Below, in pieces: positions 1 through 9,683 of a DNA stretch of 64,000 nucleotides. Position 1 is the first letter of the stretch. Every line of letters starts with the position of its first letter. Source of the DNA: Candidatus Rifleibacteriota bacterium (GTDB lineage Bacteria; Muiribacteriota; Ozemobacteria; Ozemobacterales; Ozemobacteraceae); the NCBI GenBank assembly GCA_905236675.1, contig CAJOND010000017.1, positions 1-64,000 of the forward strand, in the 5' to 3' direction. The notes under the pieces were generated by a model. The model was not told the DNA's origin, did not search any database, and worked only from the letters and a program-made list of their open reading frames with translations. The translations under genes were made by a program, and so were the position numbers.

Positions 1-1
1 C

Positions 2-427
2 GGTCATATTGGTTTCGGCAAGAAATACAGAGAAGATGAAAATACAGAGCTTGAAATATACGGCAAGTTCTTCTACAACGAACGCGAAGGCATAAATTTC
101 GCCGCTGGTGCCGACCAGTATTCTCTTGATAAAGTCAGAAGCAGAATATTGCGCGCTGGTTTCCGTCTTGCCTCTACCGACAGAAAATGGAACCGTTACG
201 GCGGTATCGCTTATGACCATGAATTTGGAGGAAAATCAACAGGAACAGTCAACGGAACTGCAATACGCTCTGCCAGCATAAAAGGCGGCACAATACGCGG
301 TGAATTCGGTATTCGCCGAGAAGCTACCAAGACCAACCCCTGGAAGACTGACATCTCTCTCTATGGCTTCACTGGTAAGCGCAATGGTGTCGGTGGAAGT
401 GTGAGCGTGGAATACAGGTTCTGGTAA
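2..427 (+). CDS. C-terminal part of an outer-membrane beta-barrel (autotransporter-like) protein, 5' truncated
   Basis: The window opens inside this gene; the frame is open from base 2 and ends in TAA at 425-427. About 141 residues are visible. They alternate polar and aromatic or hydrophobic residues in short strands separated by Gly/Asn/Asp turns, and the protein ends Tyr-Arg-Phe-Trp. A terminal aromatic residue is the usual signal for BAM-dependent barrel insertion, so this is probably the last strands of an autotransporter or similar barrel. The bases are visibly richer in G+C than most of the window. The N-terminal part, and so the function, cannot be seen. Confidence 0.6.
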   Translation, partial: GHIGFGKKYREDENTELEIYGKFFYNEREGINFAAGADQYSLDKVRSRILRAGFRLASTDRKWNRYGGIAYDHEFGGKSTGTVNGTAIRSASIKGGTIRGEFGIRREATKTNPWKTDISLYGFTGKRNGVGGSVSVEYRFW

Positions 428-870
428 TGTCCTTACCCCCTTTCGTAAAGGCTGCCGCCAAGTATGGCGGCGTGCAAGCGGTCACAGGAGGTGATAACCG
501 CTGCTGGGATGTCACGAAGTGACTGGGAGATTTTACATTACAACACAGTCTTCGGACTTTTAATTGCTTCTCTTAAAGAGAAGCGTTGTTGTTGTAATTG
601 GTTGTTATTGTTTTTATTAGTTATTAGATGCTTTGTAAACTAACGAATATTTCAGATAATCATTAGTTTACATACCTTCGCTTTAACAATAACTACAACA
701 AAAACCAACTACAATAAATACGCCAAGCTTTGCTTGGCAAAAGTCTTCTCGAAAATCCCCTTGGCTGCCTTTGGCAGCCGTTCCCCTTTGAGAAAGTGGA
801 TAATTAAGACACCTTCCGGCACAGCGCGACAGCTTCACCTGCTAAACTGTGGGAGCATCGTGATGGTGGA
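428..870. repeat. Gene-free stretch packed with hairpins and a nested palindrome
   Basis: No convincing gene. From left to right I see: an AGCGGT...ACCGCT hairpin, a GTCAC-GAA-GTGAC hairpin, a short stem with a UUCG loop followed by T4 (547-561, possibly the barrel gene's terminator), and an 8-bp stem GCTTCTCT/AGAGAAGC (566-584). Next is an imperfect inverted repeat (about 586-625 against 685-717) enclosing a perfect 10-bp one, TGTAAACTAA (634-643) against TTAGTTTACA (663-672). Two 7-bp stems with TTT loops follow (GCCAAGC 722-738, GGCTGCC 763-779). The stretch is more G+C-rich than its surroundings and resembles REP or MITE-type intergenic repeats. Confidence 0.6.
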
Positions 871-1430
871 GTGGGTATAAATGATTTAAGAATAAAAATG
901 AATACTTTTATGAAACATTACTTAATATTTTTAGCTATTGCTTCTATTTTAGTAATTATTATTATAAATAGAACAGAAACACCTGGTATAGGTTTATTTT
1001 TATTCATAAATCTGGGTATACTTACATTTTTATTTGCATTAGATGGAAAGTTTAGTGATGATAAAAAGATCGAAAACAAAGAAGATAAAAGGAGGAACCC
1101 AAGGAAGACAACTATAATGAAACATATAATTATTACCAAAATAATAATGATGATGATTATGATGATGAATATGAAGAAGAATGGCGTGGTAATATAGAAG
1201 AATTTGATAGTGCGGATGAAGCATAGGAATATGGAAACTCTGAATCAGATTCTGAAAATTTTGCTCTTTCAGAAGAGAAGAAAAAAAATAGTATTAAATA
1301 TAACGATTCAAATAATTCTAAAAGCAATATAGCAGATAATATAGATGAAATTAAAGAAATAGATTTTCAAAACAATAATAAAGATAAAACAGGTATAAAT
1401 GCAAAAATAGGGAAAAATTTTTTTGAATAA
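871..1430 (+). pseudogene. Broken gene for a small membrane protein with an acidic Asn/Asp-rich tail
   Basis: The first frame encodes two hydrophobic segments (about residues 16-33 and 40-57) and then a Lys/Glu-rich linker. Near 1090 the sensible reading moves to another frame, which continues as a very acidic Asn/Asp/Glu/Tyr-rich region, meets an in-frame TAG at 1224-1226, and carries on in the same style to TAA at 1428-1430. At least one frameshift and one stop therefore interrupt it. A GGAG-containing site precedes 871; ATG 898 is an alternative start. I recognise no family. A sequencing error could explain the frameshift but not easily both lesions. Confidence 0.5.
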
Positions 1431-1584
1431 AAAATAATTTAGATTGTGTAATATGCTTTGATGTAAAAGGCTTATATAACAATAATGTGCATTTAATCTT
1501 TATTTTATTTTTATTATCAAAGTAATGTACATAAAAAACATTTTAAAAAATTAGATTTTTTCTGTAAATTACGATGAAAACTCA

Positions 1585-1613
1585 TTGACACTAAATAAAA
1601 AAAGTGGTAATAT
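1585..1613 (+). promoter_or_regulatory. Sigma-70-type promoter of the ribosomal operon
   Basis: Perfect -35 TTGACA (1585-1590), a 17-base spacer, and -10 TAATAT (1608-1613; five of six consensus). It lies about 80 bases before rpsL and is the only strong promoter before the operon. Confidence 0.8.
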
Positions 1614-1646
1614 CCTTGCACTAATCTATCAAAAAGGTAGAATTAG

Positions 1647-1667
1647 CACACAACCGTATGTTGTGTG
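1647..1667 (+). promoter_or_regulatory. Hairpin in the rpsL leader
   Basis: Perfect 8-bp stem CACACAAC / GTTGTGTG with a 5-base loop, lying between the predicted transcription start (about 1620) and the rpsL start codon, and ending 24 bases before it. No T-tract follows, so it is not a terminator. It could bind a ribosomal protein for feedback control (as S7 does in E. coli) or stabilise the mRNA 5' end; this is inference. Confidence 0.45.
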
Positions 1668-1691
1668 AATTTTCATAGGAAGGTGTTAGCC

Positions 1692-2066
1692 GTGCCAACA
1701 ATTAATCAACTTATCCGTAAGTCTAGAAAAATTGTTCAGTACAAATCTAATTCACCCGCTTTGGATAAATGCCCACAGCGCCGTGGTGTTTGTACAGTAG
1801 TAAAAACAACTACACCGAAGAAACCAAACTCAGCTCTTCGTAAAATCGCAAGAATCAGACTTACAAACAAGATCGAAGTCACTGCTTATATCCCCGGTAT
1901 CGGTCATAACTTGCAGGAACACTCTGTTGTTATGATTCGTGGCGGTCGTGTTAAAGACTTGCCAGGTGTTCGTTACCATATCATTCGCGGAGCACTTGAC
2001 TGTGCAGGCGTTGCAAATCGTCAGCAGTCTCGCTCTAAATACGGTGCTAAGCGCCCCAAGAAATAA
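1692..2066 (+). CDS. rpsL: 30S ribosomal protein S12
   Basis: S12 sits at the decoding centre of the small subunit and contributes to codon-anticodon proofreading. With the GTG start at 1692 the protein is 124 residues, the usual bacterial length, and begins Met-Pro-Thr-Ile-Asn-Gln. An AGGAAGG site lies a few bases upstream. The frame is open back to an ATG at 1665, but that would add nine residues not found in the family. The decoding loops [11 protein letters not shown] and [14 protein letters not shown] are intact with both conserved lysines, so no streptomycin-resistance substitution is seen there. First gene of the operon; rpsG follows 13 bases later. Confidence 0.96.
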   Translation: MPTINQLIRKSRKIVQYKSNSPALDKCPQRRGVCTVVKTTTPKKPNSALRKIARIRLTNKIEVTAYIPGIGHNLQEHSVVMIRGGRVKDLPGVRYHIIRGALDCAGVANRQQSRSKYGAKRPKK

Positions 2067-2079
2067 GGAGAAATAAATC

Positions 2080-2553
2080 ATGCCACGACGTGGTCACATT
2101 TCTAAAAGAGATTTAACTCCTGATTCAGTCTACAACTCTAAGTTAGTTACTAGATTCATCAACAATCTTATGTATTCTGGTAAGAAATCTATCGGTTCTA
2201 AGATTTTCTACGATGCAATCGAAATGACTGCTAAGAAGAGAAAAGAAGACAATGCTCTTGAACTCTTCAAAAAAGTTATAGATACTGCAAAACCAATCGT
2301 TGAAGTTAGAAGTAAACGTATCGGTGGTGCAAACTATCAGGTTCCTATCGAAGTTAAACAAGATCGTGCTATCGCTCTCGCTTTCCGCTGGATTCTCAAG
2401 AATTCTAGAGCAAGAAAAGAAAAATCAATGGCTCAACGCCTTTGTGGAGAATTCGATGATATTCTCAACAACACTGGTGCAACCATGAAGAAGAGAGATG
2501 AAGTTCATAGAATGGCTGATGCTAACAAGGCATTTGCTCATTTCAGAGTTTGA
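2080..2553 (+). CDS. rpsG: 30S ribosomal protein S7
   Basis: S7 is a primary binder of the 3' domain of 16S rRNA and lines the E site. The 157-residue product matches the family in length and carries the N-terminal MPRRGHISKRDL motif and the central VGGANYQVP-like stretch (here IGGANYQVP). An AAGGAG site lies shortly before the ATG. It lies between rpsL and fusA in the classic str order. In E. coli S7 represses translation of this operon; whether that holds here is not known. Confidence 0.96.
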   Translation: MPRRGHISKRDLTPDSVYNSKLVTRFINNLMYSGKKSIGSKIFYDAIEMTAKKRKEDNALELFKKVIDTAKPIVEVRSKRIGGANYQVPIEVKQDRAIALAFRWILKNSRARKEKSMAQRLCGEFDDILNNTGATMKKRDEVHRMADANKAFAHFRV

Positions 2554-2594
2554 TAAATCCTTAAATAAGGTAGCAATAATTAAGGTATCTGAAA

Positions 2595-4730
2595 ATGACT
2601 GCAACCCACGACATGAACAAACTACGAAATATCGGTATCTGTGCTCATATAGATGCTGGTAAAACAACAACAACGGAACGTATTTTGTTCTATACTGGAA
2701 AAACCTACAAAATAGGTGAAGTACATGAAGGTACTGCTGTCATGGACTGGATGGTACAAGAACAGGAAAGAGGTATCACTATTACAAGTGCAGCGACCAA
2801 ATGTCACTGGCTTGATTGCGATATCAATATAATTGACACACCAGGTCATGTAGATTTTACTGCCGAAGTTGAACGCTCCTTAAGAGTATTAGACGGTGCT
2901 GTTGTGGTATTTTGTGCTGTTGCAGGTGTTCAGCCTCAATCAGAAACAGTTTGGAGACAAGCTAACAAATATAAAGTTCCACGAATTGCATTTGTTAATA
3001 AAATGGATAGAATAGGTGCGAATTTCGAAAAAGTTTGCACTCAGGTTAAAGAAAAACTAAACGCAAAACCTTTACCATTGGTTCTTCCTATCGGTGTAGA
3101 AGATTCTTATATTGGTCATGTTGACCTTCTTACAATGAAGGCTCATATATGGGATGAATCTTCATTAAAATCACATGGTGCAGAATTTAAAAGAATAGAT
3201 ATACCAAGTGAATATCTAGCAAAAGCAAAAGAAGCTAGAGATAACTTGATTGATACTATTAGTGCTTTCGATGATGAAATTCTAGAGTTGGCATTAGAAG
3301 AAAAAGAAGTGCCGTTAGAATTATTAAGAAAAGCTATACGTAAAGCAACAGTAGAAAATAAAATAGTACCTATGCTTTGCGGTTCTGCTTTTAAAAACAA
3401 AGGTGTTCAAGATTTATTAGATTCAGTCGCATACTATTTACCTTCTCCACTTGATATTCCTCCTGCAGTAGGGTATAAAAAAGGAACTCATGAAGAAGTA
3501 GATATAGTATCAGATCCTGATGCTCCATTTTCTGCTTTAGTATTCAAAATTGCTACAGATCCGCATGTTGGTAAACTGTGCTACATGAGGATTTATGCTG
3601 GTAATATCGAATCAGGAAAAGTCGTTTACAATGTTACTAGAGAAGGTCGAAAAGAAAGAATCGGTCGACTCCTGCAAATGTATGCAAACCAGCGCCAGGA
3701 TATTCCCCGTGCTTCCGCTGGTGACATCGTTGCTGTCGTCGGTTTAAAGCAAGTTGCCACCGGAGATACACTTGCACTTGCTCCAGATCAGCCAACTCTA
3801 GAAAAAATTACTTTCCCTGACACAGTTATTTCTGTTGCAATTGAGCCAAAGACTCAGGGCGATTTATCGCATTTAACTGAAGTTCTTGAAGCTCTTATGA
3901 ATGAAGATCCGACTTTTAAAGCTAAAATAGACGCAGATACTGGTGAAACTTTAATTTCTGGTATGGGTGAACTTCATCTTGAAGTTATAGTTGATAGAAT
4001 ATTGCGTGAATTTAACGTTAAAGCAACAGTAGGTAAACCTCAAGTTGCTTATAAAGAAGGAATTAAAGACAAAGGTAAAGGCGAATGTATTTATGAACGA
4101 CAGATCGGTGGCAAAAATCAATTTGCTACTGTTAATGTTGAAGTTGAACCTCAAGAAAGAGGCAAAGGTTTTGCCTTTGAAAATGGCTTGAGTAAAGAAG
4201 TTCTTAAAGATTTGCCAAATATTTTTGTTTCTTCAATAGAAAAAGGTTGCCAAGATGCCATGAATGATGGTATACTTGTTGGCTTTCCGGTGGTAGATGT
4301 AAAGGTTCGTTTGGTTAACGCAGTTCAACGTGAAGGTGAAAGCAATGAAGTTGCTTTTAAGATAGCTGCATATGAAGCCACAAAGAATGCTTTACGTAAT
4401 GCCAAAGCTGTTCTGCTAGAACCATTCATGAAAGTTTCAATTGAAACACCTGAACAATACATGGGTGATATAATTGGAAACATGAATTCTAGAAGAGGCA
4501 AAGTAATCAACATGGAAATGCGTGATGATATAAGAGTAATCGATTGTCATGCACCATTATCTGATATGTTTGGTTACTCTACTCAGTTGAGATCACTTTC
4601 TCAAGGACGTGCTACTTTCACCATGGAGCTTTTGCACTATGATGAAGCACCTAAATCAGTAATTGAAAGGATTCTAGGCGTTAATACATATGATCAGCAA
4701 ACTACTTTGGTAGCTTCTGAAAATATTTAA
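2595..4730 (+). CDS. fusA: Translation elongation factor G
   Basis: EF-G is the GTPase that drives translocation of tRNAs and mRNA after peptide transfer. The 711-residue product is of standard length. The G1 loop AHIDAGKTT is at residues 17-25, and the effector-region [18 protein letters not shown] (G3) and NKMD (G4) motifs follow in order; domains II-V extend to the C-terminus. It is the third gene of the operon. Unusually, tuf does not follow: rpsJ begins 35 bases downstream. A later ATG encoding MNKLRNIGI would also fit the family, so the exact start is open by six residues. Confidence 0.96.
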   Translation: MTATHDMNKLRNIGICAHIDAGKTTTTERILFYTGKTYKIGEVHEGTAVMDWMVQEQERGITITSAATKCHWLDCDINIIDTPGHVDFTAEVERSLRVLDGAVVVFCAVAGVQPQSETVWRQANKYKVPRIAFVNKMDRIGANFEKVCTQVKEKLNAKPLPLVLPIGVEDSYIGHVDLLTMKAHIWDESSLKSHGAEFKRIDIPSEYLAKAKEARDNLIDTISAFDDEILELALEEKEVPLELLRKAIRKATVENKIVPMLCGSAFKNKGVQDLLDSVAYYLPSPLDIPPAVGYKKGTHEEVDIVSDPDAPFSALVFKIATDPHVGKLCYMRIYAGNIESGKVVYNVTREGRKERIGRLLQMYANQRQDIPRASAGDIVAVVGLKQVATGDTLALAPDQPTLEKITFPDTVISVAIEPKTQGDLSHLTEVLEALMNEDPTFKAKIDADTGETLISGMGELHLEVIVDRILREFNVKATVGKPQVAYKEGIKDKGKGECIYERQIGGKNQFATVNVEVEPQERGKGFAFENGLSKEVLKDLPNIFVSSIEKGCQDAMNDGILVGFPVVDVKVRLVNAVQREGESNEVAFKIAAYEATKNALRNAKAVLLEPFMKVSIETPEQYMGDIIGNMNSRRGKVINMEMRDDIRVIDCHAPLSDMFGYSTQLRSLSQGRATFTMELLHYDEAPKSVIERILGVNTYDQQTTLVASENI

Positions 4731-4765
4731 AAAAACGCTTGTCATTAATCACAGGAGATAGTAAA

Positions 4766-5077
4766 ATGGCAAAACAAAAAATGCGCTTGACCCTTAGAGC
4801 ATTCGATCATAGATTGCTTGATGAGTCAGTCACTAAGATTTGCACTACCGTTAGAAATAGCGGTACTAAGTATTCTGGTCCCATTCCGATGCCGACCGAA
4901 ATCCGCAAATACACCGTTCTTCGTTCACCTTTTGTAAACAAAGATGCACGTGAACAATTCGAAATGAGAATTCATAAACGCAATTTGGATTTGTTGAGTC
5001 CATCTGGTCAGACAGTTGACTCACTAATGAATATGGACCTTCCGTCTGGCGTAAACATCGAAATTAAGATGTTGTAA
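4766..5077 (+). CDS. rpsJ: 30S ribosomal protein S10
   Basis: S10 belongs to the head of the small subunit and, with NusB, takes part in rRNA antitermination. Starting at ATG 4766, preceded by AGGAGA at a suitable distance, the product is 103 residues, the exact family length, beginning [15 protein letters not shown]. The frame is open upstream to 4739 but those residues are not part of S10. It carries the conserved PLPT-like loop (here [17 protein letters not shown]). It follows fusA directly, joining the str and S10 groups without tuf. Confidence 0.95.
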   Translation: MAKQKMRLTLRAFDHRLLDESVTKICTTVRNSGTKYSGPIPMPTEIRKYTVLRSPFVNKDAREQFEMRIHKRNLDLLSPSGQTVDSLMNMDLPSGVNIEIKML

Positions 5078-5101
5078 TGGAAGGCAACTAGGAGGAATAA
5101 A

Positions 5102-5725
5102 ATGGGCGTTAAGGCAATATTGGGCACCAAAGTTGGTATGACCCAGATTTTTACAGATGATGGAAATATAGTTCCAGTAACCGTTATAAGCGTTGGTCCT
5201 TGCACTATAATTCGCAAGAGCGTTAATTCTGTTCAAGTTGGTTATCGTGAAATACCATCTGATAGAGCAGAAAAGTTAATGAACAGACCTATGCGTATGA
5301 CATTTGAAAAAGCTGGTACCAAGCCATTCCGTTTTGTAAGAAGCTTGCCCGCTGACGAACTTGAAGCAATTGAACCACTTACCGAAATCAATGTTTCAAT
5401 GTTTAAAGAAGGTGACTCTGTTACAGTCACTGGAACCAGCAAGGGTAAAGGCTTCGCAGGCGCAATGAAGCGACATAATTTTAATGGAGCTAACACTACA
5501 CATGGTCAGTCTGACCGTGCTAGAGCAACTGGTTCTATGGGTACCGCTACAGATATGGCTCGCACTATTAAGGGCAAAAAGCTCCCAGGTCATATGGGCA
5601 ATGTTAGAAGAACAATAAAAGGCCTCAAAGTCGTTAAGATTGACGAACAAAAGAATCTTCTTCTTGTTAGAGGATCAATCCCCGGAGCTACTAATGGTCT
5701 TGTTATCGTAAGACAGCAGGCATAA
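5102..5725 (+). CDS. rplC: 50S ribosomal protein L3
   Basis: L3 starts 50S assembly and reaches with a long loop towards the peptidyl-transferase centre. The 207-residue product has the family length, the N-terminal GTKVGMTQIF motif, and the central glycine-rich loop (KGKGFAGAMKRHNF and GSMGTATDMAR) that approaches the active site. An AGGAGG site precedes the ATG by a few bases. It sits between rpsJ and rplD in normal S10 order. Confidence 0.96.
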   Translation: MGVKAILGTKVGMTQIFTDDGNIVPVTVISVGPCTIIRKSVNSVQVGYREIPSDRAEKLMNRPMRMTFEKAGTKPFRFVRSLPADELEAIEPLTEINVSMFKEGDSVTVTGTSKGKGFAGAMKRHNFNGANTTHGQSDRARATGSMGTATDMARTIKGKKLPGHMGNVRRTIKGLKVVKIDEQKNLLLVRGSIPGATNGLVIVRQQA

Positions 5726-5742
5726 TGTGAACGGAGTTAGAC

Positions 5743-6363
5743 ATGGAAACCAAAATTTTTAATATGAACGGAACCGAAAATGGTTCAATTACTTTGAATG
5801 ATGAAGTTTTTGCTATCGTTGCTCATCCACAGAATATCAACGATATCGTAAAAGCTCAGTTAAACAATGAACGTCTTGGCACAGTAAATACTCTCACTAG
5901 AAGTGAAGTTAATGGTAATGCTAAGAAAATGTTCAAACAAAAAGGCACTGGCCGTGCAAGACAGGGCGATATTAAGTCACCTCTTCATGTTGGTGGTGGT
6001 ATTGCTTTCGGTCCTAAATCAAAAACTTATGATGCACGTCCACCTAAAAAGGCCGTTGACAAGGCTATCAAAGGCGTTCTTTCTCTTCTTGCTAAAGAAG
6101 GTGAAATTCGTGTTGTTGAAGGTCTTGATTTTCCTAACGGTAAAACAAAAGATGTTTCAAAATTCATGAAAGACCTTAAACTTGATAAGGCTCTCCTTGT
6201 TGTTCCACAGATTTCAGATAACACTAAGCGCGCTGTAGCCAATTACAAGGGCGTTAAGGTTGTAACTCCTCTGAATGTTAATGTTGTAGATTTGCTCAAA
6301 TATGGTCATGTTGCCATAAATGTTGAAGCAGTTAAACCTCTCCAGGAGGCTCTTGTAAAATGA
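5743..6363 (+). CDS. rplD: 50S ribosomal protein L4
   Basis: L4 is an early assembly protein whose loop lines the exit tunnel. The 206-residue product contains the diagnostic tunnel loop GTGRARQGDIKSP and the following GGGIAFGPK. It ends in an ATGA overlap with rplW, implying translational coupling. In E. coli L4 represses the S10 operon; I see no matching leader, because here rpsJ is not preceded by its own promoter. Confidence 0.95.
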   Translation: METKIFNMNGTENGSITLNDEVFAIVAHPQNINDIVKAQLNNERLGTVNTLTRSEVNGNAKKMFKQKGTGRARQGDIKSPLHVGGGIAFGPKSKTYDARPPKKAVDKAIKGVLSLLAKEGEIRVVEGLDFPNGKTKDVSKFMKDLKLDKALLVVPQISDNTKRAVANYKGVKVVTPLNVNVVDLLKYGHVAINVEAVKPLQEALVK

Positions 6364-6662
6364 AAACTCCTCAAGATATAATAATTCAACCTATAGTTTC
6401 AGAAAAAAGTTATGATGGTATGTCTGCTGATTTAGCTCATCCTAAATATCAATTTAGAGTTGCTGAATATGCAAACAAAGCTCAAATCAAAGAAGCTATT
6501 GAAAAAATTTTTAAAGTTACAGTAACAAAAGTTAATACTACATCCGTTGTCAGCAAACCAAAAAGACGCGGTGTTTTCCAAGGCTACACTCCATCATGGA
6601 AGAAAGCCGTGATTACTCTCAAAGAAGGCGATAAGATCGATTTCTTTGAAGGTATTGCTTAA
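6360..6662 (+). CDS. rplW: 50S ribosomal protein L23
   Basis: L23 borders the tunnel exit and is the docking site for trigger factor and SRP. The 100-residue product has the family's [11 protein letters not shown] start, a central helix, and [17 protein letters not shown] before the C-terminal strand. Its ATG overlaps the rplD stop by four bases, and an AGGAGG site lies inside the end of rplD. Confidence 0.94.
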   Translation: MKTPQDIIIQPIVSEKSYDGMSADLAHPKYQFRVAEYANKAQIKEAIEKIFKVTVTKVNTTSVVSKPKRRGVFQGYTPSWKKAVITLKEGDKIDFFEGIA

Positions 6663-6679
6663 GTGCAAAGGAGATTATC

Positions 6680-7507
6680 ATGAGTTTAAAAGTTTATAAG
6701 CCAATTACTCCTTCACGCCGTTTTATGACTGGTTTTGATTTTAGTGATATAACCACTGATAAACCATATAAACCCTTGTGTGAATGGCTAAAAACCACTG
6801 GTGGTAGAAACCATCATGGTCACGTATCTTTCCGTCACAGAGGCGGTGGACACCGTACTCTTTATAGAATTATTGATTTTAAACGTAACAAAGATGGTAT
6901 TCCAGGCAAAGTTGCTACAATAGAATACGATCCTAACAGAACTTGTCGTATCGCCCTTGTTAATTACAAAGATGGTGAAAAGAGATATATTATTGCTCAT
7001 GAAGGTATTAAAGTCGGTGATATTATTGAATCTGGTATTCATGCTGACATTCTTCCAGGTAACTGTCTCCCACTCAGAAACATCCCTCTAGGTTCTACAA
7101 TTCATCATGTAGAATTTAAGCCTGGCAAAGGTGCTCAAATTGCTAGATCAGCTGGCGTTAGTGCCCAATTAGTTGGTAAAGAAGGTAAGTATGCTCAGAT
7201 TAATATGCCTTCTGGTGAAATGAGAATGGTTCTTCTTGATTGCCGTGCTGTTATAGGTCGTGTTGGTAATGCAGACCACATGAACGTAACTATTGGTAAA
7301 GCTGGTAGAACAAGATGGAAAGGAATTCGCCCATTTGTTCGTGGTTCTGCTATGAACCCATGCGATCACCCACATGGTGGTGGTGAAGCTAAGACTAGCC
7401 GTGGTAGAACTCCTGTTTCTCTCTGGGGTAAACCTGCTCAGGGTTATAAGACCAGAAAGAAAAAGAATCAGACTGATAGACTGATTATATCTAGAAGAAA
7501 GAAGTAA
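6680..7507 (+). CDS. rplB: 50S ribosomal protein L2
   Basis: L2 is a core protein near the peptidyl-transferase centre and is needed for subunit association. The 275-residue product is of normal length, with KPYKPL near the N-terminus, [17 protein letters not shown] in the RNA-binding part, and the very conserved C-terminal [12 protein letters not shown] followed by a basic tail. The histidine in that loop, needed for activity in E. coli, is present. An AAGGAGA site precedes the ATG. Confidence 0.96.
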   Translation: MSLKVYKPITPSRRFMTGFDFSDITTDKPYKPLCEWLKTTGGRNHHGHVSFRHRGGGHRTLYRIIDFKRNKDGIPGKVATIEYDPNRTCRIALVNYKDGEKRYIIAHEGIKVGDIIESGIHADILPGNCLPLRNIPLGSTIHHVEFKPGKGAQIARSAGVSAQLVGKEGKYAQINMPSGEMRMVLLDCRAVIGRVGNADHMNVTIGKAGRTRWKGIRPFVRGSAMNPCDHPHGGGEAKTSRGRTPVSLWGKPAQGYKTRKKKNQTDRLIISRRKK

Positions 7508-7519
7508 GGGAGAATTATA

Positions 7520-7789
7520 ATGGCTAAGAAAGCTCCATTTGTATGTGCAAGACTATTTAAGAGAATTCAGGATATGAATGCTTCTGGTGAAAAACGTCAG
7601 ATTAAGACTTGGTCTAGAGCTTCAACTGTTTACCCTGAATTTGTGGGTCATACTATTGCTGTTCATAACGGTCGCAAACATGTTCCAGTTTTCATTACTG
7701 AAAATATGGTTGGTCATAAGTTGGGTGAATTTGCTCCGACTAGAACATTCAAAGGTCATGCCAACGAAAAAGCTGTAAAGCTTAAATAA
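7520..7789 (+). CDS. rpsS: 30S ribosomal protein S19
   Basis: S19 lies in the 30S head beside S13 and contacts the A-site region. The 89-residue product carries the family motifs [30 protein letters not shown] and the C-terminal [20 protein letters not shown] site lies upstream; the gene sits between rplB and rplV as expected. An ORF in another frame (7578-7778) is only a shadow. Confidence 0.96.
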   Translation: MAKKAPFVCARLFKRIQDMNASGEKRQIKTWSRASTVYPEFVGHTIAVHNGRKHVPVFITENMVGHKLGEFAPTRTFKGHANEKAVKLK

Positions 7790-7805
7790 GTGAAGGAGAA
7801 TCATA

Positions 7806-8552
7806 ATGGTACCGGAAAAGAAAGCTAAGCCTTTACGCATTGTTGGTAAAACAATAGATAAAGACGTTGATATATTTACTGGTCTACAAAGTATAGATGG
7901 TTTGAAAACCAATAAAATTGAAAGAATTCTTACTCAGGCTGGTCTTTACACTTATAAGATGAAAGATACCAGAAAAGATAAGAAGAAGGGTGCTAAGCCC
8001 GAAACTACAAAACGCTGTTTTGAAAAAGTTTATCCAAAAGTTGGCGAAATGTCTTGGAAAGAAAAGGCTAGATTAATTGACCTTCTTGAAATGCCTCGTG
8101 CTATTTTAAGAAATATTCATACTAGCCCTAAGAAACTAAGATTAGTTGCTGATGCTATTCGTGGAAAAACTTGTGATGAAGCTCTTGCTATGCTCAAGTA
8201 TATGGAAAAAGGCGGAGCTCCAACTATAAAGAAGCTTTTGGAATCAGCTATACATAATGCTGAAGAAAATCATAAGTTGAATGGTGGCGATCTTTTTATT
8301 GCAAAGATCACAATCGATGGTGCTGCTACCATGAAGAGATTTATGGCAAGAGCACGCGGTAGAGCTGCTAGAATTAGATGCAGAACTTCTCATGCTAAGA
8401 TAGTTTTGAGAGAAACTAATGAAGCAGTTTACAGAGAACTTAGACCAAAAGCAGCTGTTGAAAACAAACCAGCTAAAAAAGCTAAAGTTAAAAAAGCCAC
8501 AAAGGCTACAAAGGCTATAGAAGCCCCAAAAACTCAGGGAGGTAAAGAATAA
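7806..8552 (+). CDS. rplV: 50S ribosomal protein L22 with a 95-residue N-terminal extension
   Basis: L22 normally has about 110 residues, with a beta hairpin in the exit tunnel. Here the product is 248. Residues about 97-206 are ordinary L22 ([22 protein letters not shown], then the tunnel-loop region [15 protein letters not shown]). Residues 1-95 form an extra basic domain in which [20 protein letters not shown], followed by AGLYTY, resembles a helix-hairpin-helix, and 207-248 are a Lys/Ala-rich tail. GAAGGAG precedes ATG 7806 and no good start lies nearer the core, so the extension is probably translated. It shares base 8552 with rpsC. Confidence 0.92.
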   Translation: MVPEKKAKPLRIVGKTIDKDVDIFTGLQSIDGLKTNKIERILTQAGLYTYKMKDTRKDKKKGAKPETTKRCFEKVYPKVGEMSWKEKARLIDLLEMPRAILRNIHTSPKKLRLVADAIRGKTCDEALAMLKYMEKGGAPTIKKLLESAIHNAEENHKLNGGDLFIAKITIDGAATMKRFMARARGRAARIRCRTSHAKIVLRETNEAVYRELRPKAAVENKPAKKAKVKKATKATKAIEAPKTQGGKE

Positions 8553-9241
8553 TGGGTCAGAAAATTAATCCAGTAGGCATTCGCCTAGGCATTACCAGAA
8601 CCTGGGATTCTAAATGGTTTGCTAAACGTTCTGATTATGCTAAATATGTTCATGAAGATGTTAAGATTCGTGATTTTATAGATCGCAAGACTTTCCGCCG
8701 TGAAGGTATCAGCAAAATTGAAATCGAACGTAAATCTAACAGCAAAGTAAGAGTTACTATTCACACTGCAAAACCTGGTGTTATTATCGGTCGTGGTGGT
8801 GAAAAGGTTGAAATTCTCAAGAAAGAACTTGAACAACTTACTAATAAAACTGTTTTCTTGAATATTCAAGAAATTAAGCAGCCCGATATCGAAGCTAAGC
8901 TTATTGCAGAAGGCATTGCTATGCAGCTAGAACGCCGTGTATCTCATCGCCGTGCTATTAAGCAAGTTATTACTAGAGCTTTGAGAGCAGGTGCAAAGGG
9001 TGTTAAGATTCTTTGCTCTGGCCGTTTAAATGGTGCTGAAATTGCTCGTAGTGAATGGGTTCGTGAAGGTCGTGTTCCATTGCACACTCTTCGTGCTGAC
9101 ATTGATTATGCAACTGATACTGCTATTACAACATTTGGTTGTGTTGGCGTAAAAGTTTGGATTTTCAAGGGTGAAAAGATTGGTAAATCACACCTTTACA
9201 ATAACGAAGCAGTAGCTCCTGCTCCGTCTAGCAAGAAGTAA
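8552..9241 (+). CDS. rpsC: 30S ribosomal protein S3
   Basis: S3 helps form the mRNA entry channel. The 229-residue product has [13 protein letters not shown], a KH domain with [11 protein letters not shown], and the C-terminal domain with [12 protein letters not shown] and [10 protein letters not shown]. Its ATG overlaps the rplV stop by one base (TAATG), and an AGGGAGG site sits inside the rplV end, so the two are translationally coupled. Confidence 0.96.
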   Translation: MGQKINPVGIRLGITRTWDSKWFAKRSDYAKYVHEDVKIRDFIDRKTFRREGISKIEIERKSNSKVRVTIHTAKPGVIIGRGGEKVEILKKELEQLTNKTVFLNIQEIKQPDIEAKLIAEGIAMQLERRVSHRRAIKQVITRALRAGAKGVKILCSGRLNGAEIARSEWVREGRVPLHTLRADIDYATDTAITTFGCVGVKVWIFKGEKIGKSHLYNNEAVAPAPSSKK

Positions 9242-9255
9242 GGAGATAACCAATT

Positions 9256-9666
9256 ATGTTGATGCCAGCTAGATCAAAATTTAGAAAACAACACCGTGGC
9301 AGAATGACAGGTTTAGCCAAAGGTGGCAAATACTTAGCATTCGGTTCATTCGGTTTACAGGCTCTTGATTGTCATTGGTTAACAAGCAATCAGATAGAAG
9401 CAGCTCGTAAAGTTATTACTCGTACTGTTAAACGTACTGGTAAAATGTGGATTCGTATTTTCCCTGACAAGCCAGTTTCAAAGAAACCTTTAGAAACTCG
9501 TATGGGTAAAGGTAAAGGTGCTCCAGAATATTGGGTTGCAGTAATTAAACCTGGCAAGATTCTATTTGAACTTGAAGGTGTTCCGGAAAATGTTGCAATC
9601 GAATCTCTGACACAGGCAGCTAATAAACTTCCTATTCGCTGTCAGGTTGTCTCTAACAATAATTGA
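9256..9666 (+). CDS. rplP: 50S ribosomal protein L16
   Basis: L16 binds near the A site and organises the 50S peptidyl-transferase region. The 136-residue product contains [40 protein letters not shown] and the GAPEYWVAV motif. TAAGGAGA lies about 10 bases before ATG 9256; the next ATG, 9262, gives the family's usual MPARSKF start and is nearly as likely. Confidence 0.95.
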   Translation: MLMPARSKFRKQHRGRMTGLAKGGKYLAFGSFGLQALDCHWLTSNQIEAARKVITRTVKRTGKMWIRIFPDKPVSKKPLETRMGKGKGAPEYWVAVIKPGKILFELEGVPENVAIESLTQAANKLPIRCQVVSNNN

Positions 9667-9683
9667 CAAGTGGTAGGTGCCAA

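Noticed and set aside
1647-1667. Leader hairpin as a terminator or attenuator
   Set aside because: No T-run follows and no alternative pairing was found; only a leader structure is supported.
9663-9683. Longer L29 start at 9663
   Set aside because: It would overlap rplP by four bases and add residues not in the family; the MKNREKFF start at 9684 fits alignment.
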